Shown one piece after another: positions 24,820-34,228 of a stretch of DNA of 48,007 nucleotides. The notes below the pieces were generated by a model, which worked only from the letters and a program-made list of their open reading frames with translations, searched no databases and was not told the origin of the DNA. Source of the DNA: Clostridiales bacterium (GTDB taxonomy: Bacteria; Bacillota; Clostridia; Christensenellales; Aristaeellaceae); NCBI GenBank assembly GCA_019420065.1, contig JAHZHX010000007.1, positions 1 to 48,007 of the forward strand, read 5' to 3'. Positions within the stretch are counted from its first letter, which is position 1, and each line of letters opens with the position of its first letter. The position numbers and the translations under genes are program-made.

Positions 24820-25281
24820 CTATTTCAGATACATGACGTATATCTGGCAGGGATTGCCGGCGTCCCACAGTGTTGGCAGCACCTCAAATTCCTTGAAGCC
24901 GAGCGAAAGATAGAATTTGTTTGTTATATCATATTCGGCGTAATGGCCGCTTTGGACGGTTTTTACCTGCAAAAAGGAGTAGCCCTGGCGGCGCGCCGCC
25001 TCGCATGCCCTGACAAACAGCGCGCGGCCGATCCCGCGCCGGTGATAGGACTTGAGAACGCCCATCGCGTATAGCTCCGTCGTATCCGCGCCGCTTTCCC
25101 TCAGATACAGGAAGCCAACAGGCGTTTTCCCGTCATAGGCGCAGAAAAACGGCGCGTCGGCGCTCTTGGCAATGTATTCCTCCCGCGCTTCAGGGATGCC
25201 GAACCAATCAGGCAGGGCTTCAAGTATCAGGCGGGAAATTTGCTGCTTTTCCGCCGCGCAGGCCACCTGGCAAATGTTCAT
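24820..25281 (-). CDS. GNAT-family N-acetyltransferase, last gene of the topB operon
   Basis: The 153-residue protein carries the GNAT acetyl-CoA motif YAMGVLKSYHRRGIGRALFVRACEAARRQG near residues 71-100, with RRGIGRAL as the pyrophosphate-binding core, and the C-terminal FYLSLGFKEFE. The start is 21 nt after the topB stop with GGAAAGGAG upstream. The substrate is unknown; aminoglycoside-type or small-metabolite acetylation cannot be told apart here. Confidence 0.9.
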   Translation of the reverse strand: MNICQVACAAEKQQISRLILEALPDWFGIPEAREEYIAKSADAPFFCAYDGKTPVGFLYLRESGADTTELYAMGVLKSYHRRGIGRALFVRACEAARRQGYSFLQVKTVQSGHYAEYDITNKFYLSLGFKEFEVLPTLWDAGNPCQIYVMYLK

Positions 25282-25302
25282 GAAAGGCTCCTTTCCGGCG
25301 CA

Positions 25303-27492
25303 TTATTTTTTCCTTTCATAGCGGACGCCAACGCGGACGGAGGGCTCCTGAGCGCCGCTGGGGGTAAAGGTCAGCGTTTCCCCCTCCAAACGCAGAATAC
25401 CCGTGCTGCCGCGCACCTCGCGGTTTTGCAGCAGGAGGGATACGATCTTGACGTTCAGCGCCGGGCCGCCGCCGCGGGTCAGACCATCCTTCCAGAGGGT
25501 AAAACGGCATCCGTCGCGCCAGGCAGAGCAGCCGAAGGCTTTTTCGCTCTCCTGCACAGGCTTGCCGCAAAGTGGGCAGACAGCGCCTGCGACAACGGGC
25601 ATTTTTGCGCGGCTGCCGCCGCGTTTGCCGCGTTTCATTTCCTCGGGAAAATCCTTTTGCGGGGCGCTGTCGCGCGCATACTGCACCAGAAAAGCGCTCA
25701 TACGGCGAATGCCTTCCATAAAACGGGCGGTATCGCGTTGATTATGGGCGATCTCGTCCAGCGCCTGCTCCCATTTTCCGGTCATTTCCGGAGAGGCGAT
25801 TTCCTCGGGGGCGACCTCGATCAGCTGCACGCCCTTATCGGTGGCCAGAATGGCGCGGCCGCGGCGCTGCGCGTAACCGACCTGCAAAAGCCGCTCGATG
25901 ATGGCGGCGCGCGTCGCCGGGGTGCCCAGCCCCGCGTCCTTCATCGATTCGCGCAGGGCTTCGTCCTCAATGGCACGACCGGCGTGCTCCATGGCGGAGA
26001 GCAGGCTGGCGTCGGTATGGGGGGCGGGCGGTTTGGTGGCGCATTGCTGGACGAACGCTTTCTGCACCGTACCGGTATCGCCTGCCTGCAAAGGCGGGAG
26101 CGCGGTTTCCGGCGTGTCGTTATCGTCCGCTTTCTTTTTGCCGCGCGCTTTTTTGCCGGCGGCTTCCTCCTGCTGGTAGAGCGCTTTCCAGCCCATCTCC
26201 TTGACGGTGCGGCCCAGAGAGCGAAAGACCTCGTCCTCGCATTCTGTGACAACGCGCAGCGCATCGTAGACATGGGCGGGATAGAAGGCGGCCAGCATGC
26301 GCCGCGCTACCAGATCGTAAAGGCTGCGCTCGTCGGGCGGCAGCTGGCTCAGGTCGGCAGTGCGCGGCGTGGGCAGCAGGGCGTGATGGTCGGAAACCTT
26401 GCTGTTGTCAAAAATGCGTTTGGAAACAAACAGCTTGCCGTCCTCGCGGCGTTCCATGCCCTGCGTCAGCTCCCGGTAGGGGGAGGGCAGCGCCCTGAGC
26501 GTTTGATAGAGCTTGGGAAGCATGTCCATGGGCAGATAGCGGCTGTCGGTGCGCGGATAGGTGAGCAGCTTCCATTTTTCGTAGAGTGCCTGGGCGATTT
26601 TTAGCGTTTTGTCTGCCGTGAAGCCCAGCATGCGGTTGGCGTCGCGCTGGAGAGAGGTCAAATCATACAGCTGCGGCGGCAGCTCCTTTTTTTCTTCGCT
26701 TTGCGCCGAGCGCACGCGGGAGGGCTTGCCGCGCACCTGAGCCGCCAGCGCGTCCGCGCGCGCACGGTCGGCGATGCGGTGCGCCGTTTTTTCTTCGGCG
26801 GCGTTTTCGTCGAACCATTGGCCGCTGTATGCGCCAAAATCAGCGGTCAGGGTATAATATTCAACGGGTTTGAAATTCTCAATCTCTTTGCGGCGGCTGA
26901 CAAGGATGTTCAGCGTGGGCGTTTGCACGCGGCCGATGGACAGCAGTGCGCCGTAGCGCAGCGTAAAAGCGCGGCTGGCATTCATGCCGACCAGCCAATC
27001 GGCTTCCGAGCGGCAGACGGCGCTTTTGCGCAGTCCGTCATAAGCGCTGTCGGGCCTGAGGGAATCAAAGCCCTCGCGGATGGCCTCGTCGGTCATGGAG
27101 GAAATCCACAGGCGGTCTACAGGCTTTTGGCATTTTGCCTGGGCGTAGATATAATGGAAAATCAGCTCGCCCTCGCGCCCCGCGTCGGTTGCGCAGATGA
27201 CGCGCTCGGTTTCCTTATCGTTTATCAACCGCTTGACAATAGTGAACTGCTTGCGTGTTTTAGGGATGATTTTGGTCGGCAGCGTATCGGGGAGAATGGG
27301 CAGATCATCCATGCGCCATTTTTTGTATTTTTCGTCGATTTCATCCGGGTCGCACAGCGTAACCAGGTGCCCAAGCGCCCAGGTGACGGTATATTTTTCG
27401 CCGATCAGGCAGCCTTCGCCATTGCGGCCGCATTTAAGCACACGGGCGATATCGCGCCCTACGCTGGGCTTTTCGGCAACAATGACAATCAT
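25303..27492 (-). CDS. topB: DNA topoisomerase III (type IA)
   Basis: The 729-residue protein starts with the TOPRIM segment VIVAEKPSVGRDIARVL. It has the acidic CATDAGREGELIFHYI motif near residues 98-115 and the active-site Tyr in LLTYPRTDSRYLP near 310-322. The SIGRVQTPTLNILV segment is typical of type IA enzymes. A four-Cys zinc-finger-like module (CPLCGKP...FGCSAWRDGC) follows near residues 640-670. It relaxes negative supercoils and decatenates replication or recombination intermediates by single-strand passage. Its ATG overlaps the MFS stop (ATGA). The length and domains fit the plasmid- or chromosome-encoded TopB of Firmicutes; no conjugation genes are nearby. Confidence 0.95.
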   Translation of the reverse strand: MIVIVAEKPSVGRDIARVLKCGRNGEGCLIGEKYTVTWALGHLVTLCDPDEIDEKYKKWRMDDLPILPDTLPTKIIPKTRKQFTIVKRLINDKETERVICATDAGREGELIFHYIYAQAKCQKPVDRLWISSMTDEAIREGFDSLRPDSAYDGLRKSAVCRSEADWLVGMNASRAFTLRYGALLSIGRVQTPTLNILVSRRKEIENFKPVEYYTLTADFGAYSGQWFDENAAEEKTAHRIADRARADALAAQVRGKPSRVRSAQSEEKKELPPQLYDLTSLQRDANRMLGFTADKTLKIAQALYEKWKLLTYPRTDSRYLPMDMLPKLYQTLRALPSPYRELTQGMERREDGKLFVSKRIFDNSKVSDHHALLPTPRTADLSQLPPDERSLYDLVARRMLAAFYPAHVYDALRVVTECEDEVFRSLGRTVKEMGWKALYQQEEAAGKKARGKKKADDNDTPETALPPLQAGDTGTVQKAFVQQCATKPPAPHTDASLLSAMEHAGRAIEDEALRESMKDAGLGTPATRAAIIERLLQVGYAQRRGRAILATDKGVQLIEVAPEEIASPEMTGKWEQALDEIAHNQRDTARFMEGIRRMSAFLVQYARDSAPQKDFPEEMKRGKRGGSRAKMPVVAGAVCPLCGKPVQESEKAFGCSAWRDGCRFTLWKDGLTRGGGPALNVKIVSLLLQNREVRGSTGILRLEGETLTFTPSGAQEPSVRVGVRYERKK

Positions 27493-28721
27493 GGACGCAC
27501 CTCAGCCGCACGCAGCTTTTTTTCGCCGCGAACGGATAAAAACGCAAGCGCCGCACCCAGCAGGGATATAAACGCCCAGGCGGCATAGACCCAGCGCCAG
27601 CCCGCGGCATCGCTCAAAGCGCCGGTTGCCACGCCCGCAAGGGCAGAACCCAAATAGATAAAGCAGTCGGCCAAACCGGCGACCAGGCCGACGCGGCCGG
27701 CGTTTTCGTACTGCATGGGAATCAGGGTGGTAATCATGGGATTGACGCCATAGTTGGCCGCGCAGCACAGTCCCATCAGCAGCGCGCAGAAAAACGCGCC
27801 GGAGGCGGGGAACAGCAGGACGGAAATGACGGCGCTGCCCATCAGCAGCGTGCCTACCGCTCCGCGGGCGCTGCCGCGCAGCAGATGGTAGCAGCGGCGC
27901 ACGAGCAGTACGCCCAGCAGATTCAGCAGCGGGATAATCAGCGAGAGCAGCGTGGAATGCACCGAGAGGCTGCCGCCGCCCAGGGAGAGGATCACCGGCG
28001 CCCAGGAGACAATGCCGTCCCGCACGAAGCCGTTGCAGACGCAGCAAAGCAGCAGCGCGGCAAGACCGGTGGAACGCAGCATCGGTCCAAGCGGCATGGC
28101 CGGGACGGCGCATGCCCGCGCCGGCGTTTGAACGCTGCCGGGCGCTGCTTCCTGACGCAGAAAGAGCCAGGCGGCGGCGCCGGCAAGGGTCATCAGCCCT
28201 GCCGGGACGATAAAGGAGCAGCGCCAGTTAAGCGCCGAGGCCAGTATGCCCGATATGCCCCACGCGGCCAGATGGCCGAAGATGATCGTAACGGAAAGAA
28301 GGATCGAAGCGCGTTCGCGCTGCCTGCCCTGAAACCATGCGGCGGTGAGCCTGACAATGGGCGTCCACAGCATGGACTGCGCGGCGCCGTTGAGCGCCCA
28401 GAGGATGACCATGCAAAGGTAATTGCTGCACAGGGCAAACGCCGCGTTGCACAGCGCGGAAAGGATCAGCCCCAGCGCGATGTTGAGCCGGGCGCTGACG
28501 CGGTCGGCCCGCATGCCGTTGACGATCTGTCCGGAGGCGTATATCATGGCGAACATTGTTTGGAATATGCCCGCGCGCAGATCGGTCAGCAGCAGGCTGC
28601 TTTTCAGGTCGGCTAAAACGGCCGAAAGATTCAGCCGTCCGGTATAGGCTGCCGAATAGCAGAGAAAGCATAGCAGCAGGATATGAAACTGCTGCCGGGA
28701 AAACCGCTCTTTTTCCGGCAT
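27489..28721 (-). CDS. MFS transporter
   Basis: I chose the start at 28721 (410 residues, AAGGAGTCC upstream); a longer reading would overlap prfA. About 12 membrane spans are visible. The segments NGMRADRVSARLNI (loop 2-3, the G.RAD.....R MFS signature) and FIYLGSALAGVATGALSDAAGWRWVYAAWAF near the C-terminus resemble the organophosphate/UhpC branch. The substrate is unknown. The start lies 19 nt after the prfA stop, so it is part of the leftward operon. Confidence 0.9.
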   Translation of the reverse strand: MPEKERFSRQQFHILLLCFLCYSAAYTGRLNLSAVLADLKSSLLLTDLRAGIFQTMFAMIYASGQIVNGMRADRVSARLNIALGLILSALCNAAFALCSNYLCMVILWALNGAAQSMLWTPIVRLTAAWFQGRQRERASILLSVTIIFGHLAAWGISGILASALNWRCSFIVPAGLMTLAGAAAWLFLRQEAAPGSVQTPARACAVPAMPLGPMLRSTGLAALLLCCVCNGFVRDGIVSWAPVILSLGGGSLSVHSTLLSLIIPLLNLLGVLLVRRCYHLLRGSARGAVGTLLMGSAVISVLLFPASGAFFCALLMGLCCAANYGVNPMITTLIPMQYENAGRVGLVAGLADCFIYLGSALAGVATGALSDAAGWRWVYAAWAFISLLGAALAFLSVRGEKKLRAAEVRP

Positions 28722-28740
28722 AATGGAAGGACTCCTTGCG

Positions 28741-29820
28741 TTATTGATTTTCGCTGAGCGCCCGCAGCCTTTGCGCCTGATCTTCAATGGTCAGCGCGTC
28801 GATCAGCTCGTCCAGCTCGCCGTCGGTGATGGCGGCGATTTTATACAGTGTCAGCCCGATGCGGTGGTCGGTCACGCGCCCCTGCGGGAAGTTATAGGTG
28901 CGGATGCGCTCGTTGCGCTCGCCCGTGCCAACCTGCGCCCGGCGGTTCTGCGCGTATTCGCTGTCCGCCTCCGCCTGATAACGGGCATACAGACGGCTTT
29001 TCAGCTCGCGCATGGCCTTTTCCTTATTTTTCAGCTGGCTTTTTTCATCCTGACAGGTAACGACCACGCCGGTGGGCAGATGGGTTATGCGCACGGCGCT
29101 GTCGGTGCGGTTGATATATTGACCGCCATGTCCCGAGGCGCGGTAGGTGTCGATGCGGATATCCTCGGCGCGCACCTCCACGGCGACCTCCTCCACCTCG
29201 GGCAGCACGGCCACGGTGGCGGTGGAGGTGTGGATGCGTCCGCCGGCCTCGGTGACAGGTACGCGCTGGATGCGGTGTACGCCGGATTCAAATTTCAGGC
29301 GGCTGAATGCGCCCCGGCCGGAGATGGTCAGCACCGCTTCCTTCACGCCGCCAAGCTCCGTATCGCTCAGGCTGGTGAGCGCGGCGGCAAAGCCGCGCCG
29401 CTCGGCGTAGCGGGTGTACATGCGCAAAAGCAGCGCGGCAAACAGGCTGGCCTCATCGCCGCCCGCGCCGGCGCGTACTTCCAGGATGACGTTTTTATCG
29501 TCGTTGGGGTCGCGCGGCAGCAAAAATACGCGCAGAGCCGCGCTTTGCCGCGTCTCCTCCGCTTCCAGTGCCCGCAGCTCCTCGCGGGCGATATCGCCCA
29601 TGTCGGGATCTTCCAGCAGCTCCCGCGCTTCCGCGATGTGCCCGGCGAGCGTTTGATAGGCGCGGTAGGCGCGAACGGCTTCTTCCAGCCCGGCATGCTC
29701 GCGCATGAGCGCCTGCCAGCGGGGCAGATCGGCAATTACATCGGGCTGGGAGATGGCAACCGCAAGCTCGTCCAGGCGCAGCGCCATGGCCTCGAATTTT
29801 TCCAGATATTTTGCTTCCAT
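28741..29820 (-). CDS. prfA: Peptide chain release factor 1
   Basis: The 359-residue protein has the RF1 stop-codon-reading tripeptide Pro-Val-Thr in RVPVTEAGGRIHTS. Its peptidyl-tRNA hydrolysis motif GGQ lies in SGHGGQYINRTDSAVRI. RF1 terminates at UAA and UAG. The start at 29820 gives the normal length; longer readings run into lepA. There is no clear Shine-Dalgarno sequence before it, and the lepA stop is only 5 nt upstream, so translation probably depends on ribosomes finishing lepA. Confidence 0.97.
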   Translation of the reverse strand: MEAKYLEKFEAMALRLDELAVAISQPDVIADLPRWQALMREHAGLEEAVRAYRAYQTLAGHIAEARELLEDPDMGDIAREELRALEAEETRQSAALRVFLLPRDPNDDKNVILEVRAGAGGDEASLFAALLLRMYTRYAERRGFAAALTSLSDTELGGVKEAVLTISGRGAFSRLKFESGVHRIQRVPVTEAGGRIHTSTATVAVLPEVEEVAVEVRAEDIRIDTYRASGHGGQYINRTDSAVRITHLPTGVVVTCQDEKSQLKNKEKAMRELKSRLYARYQAEADSEYAQNRRAQVGTGERNERIRTYNFPQGRVTDHRIGLTLYKIAAITDGELDELIDALTIEDQAQRLRALSENQ

Positions 29821-29825
29821 AAGGG

Positions 29826-31633
<1,808 letters not shown>

Positions 31634-31634
<1 letters not shown>

Positions 31635-32767
31635 CAGGCAGCCTCCGTTCTTTTACGGGAAGAGTTGTTTTTGAACACCCAGTTGCGCTGGATGCGGTAA
31701 TTGGCCAGATACATGACAGCGTCGATCACGCACTTGAGCAGCACGCTGAGCACGCCGCTGCGCGGGGGGATGAAGTGATTCAGCCAGCCGAAGAGGAGGG
31801 TGGTGATGCACAGCACCGCCAGCGCCAGCACGGCATAGCGCCAGGCCGCGCCCCGGCATTCGCGCACCTGGAAGGCAAAGTTTTTGTTCAGCAAAAAGTT
31901 GACCGGCGCGGAGCACAGGCGCGCAATGGGGGTGGCCAGCAGCGCCTCGGCGCTGAAGAGAGCGCCCAGGAAGGGAATGTCCGCCATGTCCTTGAACACC
32001 AGGAACATCAAAAGCGACAGCACGGCGTAATCCAGCAGAAAAGACAGGATGGCGGCCGCCGAATAGCGCAGGAAGGAGCCAAGCAGGAGCTTATAGATGC
32101 GCCAGGAATCGCGCAGCGGGTGGAAGTGCGAGCTTTTGTTTTCTTCCAGATAGATCGTCTCGATAGGGATGATCTTAAAGGCGATTTTGTTCATGGCGCA
32201 GTAGATGAGCATATTCATTTCATATTCAAACCGGTCGCCGGAGATCGCCAGCAGGTCGTCAAAGCAGGCGCGGCCGACGGCGCGCAGCCCCGTTTGCGTA
32301 TCGGGCAGCCAGTGGCCGTACAGAGCGGCAAAAACGGTGCTGGTGGTGCGGTTGCCAAAGCGGGAGCGGGCGGGAATACGCTTGTTTTTGCGGGAAAAAT
32401 CGCGCGAGCCCAGCAGCAGCTCTTTTTTGTCGGGATCCATGGCCGCGCACAGCTTCAGCGTGTCCTTTACGGTGTGCTGGCCGTCGGCGTCGGCGGTAAT
32501 CACGCCGGCGAAGGCGGTATGGTCGCGCAGGTAGGCAATGCCTGTGCGCAAGGCCTGTCCTTTGCCGTGGTTGACCTCGTGCCGCAGCACATGGCAGCGG
32601 TCGCGCCGGGAAAGCCCTTCAAAAATGGCGTCATATTGCGGCGCGGAGCCATCGTTGACAACAAGGATCAGCCCAAACCCCGCTTCAAGAAGGGAATCAA
32701 CATAGACCGGCAGCCGTTCATCCGGCTCCAGGGAAGGAATCAGAACGCATAAATCTTTACTGAGCAT
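31634..32767 (-). CDS. Glycosyltransferase family 2 fused to a GtrA-like membrane domain
   Basis: The start at 32767 follows AGGAGGCTGAGT. Residues 1-230 are a GT2 domain with LIPSLEPDE, VVNDGS and the metal-binding TADADGQH near residues 87-94. Residues from about 240 contain four membrane spans of the GtrA/DPMS2 type (RYSAAAILSFLLDYAVLSLLM, LLNKNFAF, YLANYRIQRNWVF). Such fusions make polyprenyl-phosphate sugars and may help flip them for cell-wall polysaccharide glycosylation. It heads the operon that carries lepA and prfA; that link is probably historical rather than functional. Confidence 0.92.
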
Positions 32768-32833
32768 ACTCAGCCTCCTGGCGCGTGATAACGCATGGCG
32801 CTCCGCTTTTTCGCAAATTGCCATACATATTTT

Positions 32834-32863
32834 ACTATACCATAAAAGTACCCTGCGCATCAA
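32834..32863 (-). promoter_or_regulatory. Sigma-A promoter of the GT-lepA-prfA-MFS-topB-GNAT operon
   Basis: On the minus strand TTGATG (32858-32863) and TATAGT (32834-32839) are spaced by 18 bp. The predicted leader is about 60 nt. No other convincing promoter is seen within the six genes, which are separated by at most about 21 nt. Confidence 0.65.
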
Positions 32864-32917
32864 CTAAAACATGCTGCCGCATCCGGAAAAGAGTACGGAA
32901 AAAGTGAGGCTGCGCAC

Positions 32918-32946
32918 TTGATTGCAAGGTGGAAAAAGGCTATAAT
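32918..32946 (+). promoter_or_regulatory. Sigma-A promoter of the GNAT-like gene
   Basis: TTGATT (32918-32923) and TATAAT (32941-32946) are spaced by 17 bp. Transcription should begin near 32953. This rules out an ATG at 32952 as the start codon and supports the one at 32991. Confidence 0.75.
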
Positions 32947-32990
32947 TATGAATGTTTGTTAATAATATGCCAACAAAGGACAAAAAAGTC

Positions 32991-34115
32991 ATGATTGATA
33001 TTCGGGAAGTAAAGACCCGCCGCGACCGGCTGCTGTTTGTGACCTGGCCCAATGCGCTCTACCGGAAAACGGAGCAGTACGTCCCCTCCCTGATCGGTGA
33101 CGAGATGGCCAACATTGACCCCGCGCGCAATCCGGCTTTTGAATACGCCGCCATGCGGTTCTTTTTGGCATACCGGGACGGTGAGATCGTAGGCCGCGTG
33201 GGCGGGATCATCAATCGCGCCGCCAATGAAAAGTGGGGACAGAAGCGTATCCGCCTGACCCGGCTGGACTTTATTGACGATCCTGCCGTGTCCCGCGCCC
33301 TGATTGAAACGGTGGAAAAATGGGGCCGCAGCGAGGGCATGGAGGAGATTGTCGGGCCGGTCGGCTTTTGCGATTTGGATAAGGAAGGCATGCTGGTGGA
33401 GGGATTTGAAGAGCCGGGCATGTTTATAACCTACTATAATTACCCATACTATGTGCGTCACATGGAACGCATGGGCTATGAGAAGGACGTAGACTGGGTG
33501 GAATCCCGTCTGTATACGCGGCTGAAGGACGAGGAAAAAATCGGCAGGCTTTGCGAATATGTGAAAAAGCGTTATCGCCTGCACGTGCCAAGGATTGGCA
33601 GCAAGCGTGAGCTGAAGCCCTATATCGGCAAGCTTTTTTCCCTGATTGACCGCGAATACGCCGGGCTATACGGCACGGTGCCGCTGACGGAAGCGCAGGT
33701 ACGGTACTATACCGGGCAGTTTTTGGCGTTGGTCAATCTGAAATTCATCCGTTTTGTGGAGAATGAGCAGGGAGAGGTGATTGCGTTTGGCTTGGCCGCC
33801 CCGGCGCTGGCGCAGGCCATGCGCAAATGCGGCGGCAGGCTGTTTCCCACAGGGTGGGCGCAGGTGCTCAGAAGCATTTATCGGCCCCAGGCGCTGGAAC
33901 TGTATCTGATTGCCGTGGACAGCGAATACCGCCGCACGGGCACGGGGGCCATTCTGATTTGGGAAGTGCTTCAGGAGGCGCGCAAAATGGGGATTTCCTA
34001 TGCCGAAACAGGGCCGAACCTGGAAGAAAATCAGAATATCCTGGGACTGTGGAACAACTGCGAGGGGGAACGCAATATCCGCCGCCGCAGGAGCTGGAAG
34101 AAAATGCTTTTGTAA
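32991..34115 (+). CDS. GNAT-like acyltransferase-fold protein, about 370 residues
   Basis: The start is set by the promoter position and an AAAGGA 11 bases upstream. The 374-residue protein contains a long N-terminal region with repeated EIVGPVGFCDLDKEG- and YYNYPYYVRHMERMGYEKDVDWVE-like segments. A GNAT-like half follows near residues 240-350 (LYLIAVDSEYRRTGTGAILIWEVLQEARKMG). Proteins of this layout occur in many clostridia without a known function. It has no signal peptide or membrane span. The gene has its own promoter, and the next gene has another, so it seems to be monocistronic. Confidence 0.75.
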   Translation: MIDIREVKTRRDRLLFVTWPNALYRKTEQYVPSLIGDEMANIDPARNPAFEYAAMRFFLAYRDGEIVGRVGGIINRAANEKWGQKRIRLTRLDFIDDPAVSRALIETVEKWGRSEGMEEIVGPVGFCDLDKEGMLVEGFEEPGMFITYYNYPYYVRHMERMGYEKDVDWVESRLYTRLKDEEKIGRLCEYVKKRYRLHVPRIGSKRELKPYIGKLFSLIDREYAGLYGTVPLTEAQVRYYTGQFLALVNLKFIRFVENEQGEVIAFGLAAPALAQAMRKCGGRLFPTGWAQVLRSIYRPQALELYLIAVDSEYRRTGTGAILIWEVLQEARKMGISYAETGPNLEENQNILGLWNNCEGERNIRRRRSWKKMLL

Positions 34116-34152
34116 AACATGCGCAGAAAAAAGGGCGGAGGGCGCTTTGGAC

Positions 34153-34181
34153 TTGCCATTTCTGCGCCGCCCTGCTATAAT
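34153..34181 (+). promoter_or_regulatory. Sigma-A promoter of the beta-propeller protein gene
   Basis: TTGCCA (34153-34158) and TATAAT (34176-34181) are spaced by 17 bp; the start point is about 40 nt before the ATG at 34229. Confidence 0.75.
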
Positions 34182-34228
34182 GAACTGAGGTTCTGTTTTG
34201 CAACCATCGATTACAAGGAGTATGCAGC

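Noticed and set aside
25303..27492. topB as a sign of an integrated conjugative element
   Set aside because: TopB is often carried by such elements, but here it overlaps a housekeeping-type operon and no relaxase, integrase or type IV secretion gene is present.
32952..32990. Upstream ATG of the GNAT-like gene as the start
   Set aside because: It would fall at or before the transcription start set by the TTGATT-17-TATAAT promoter; the ATG at 32991 has a ribosome binding site.
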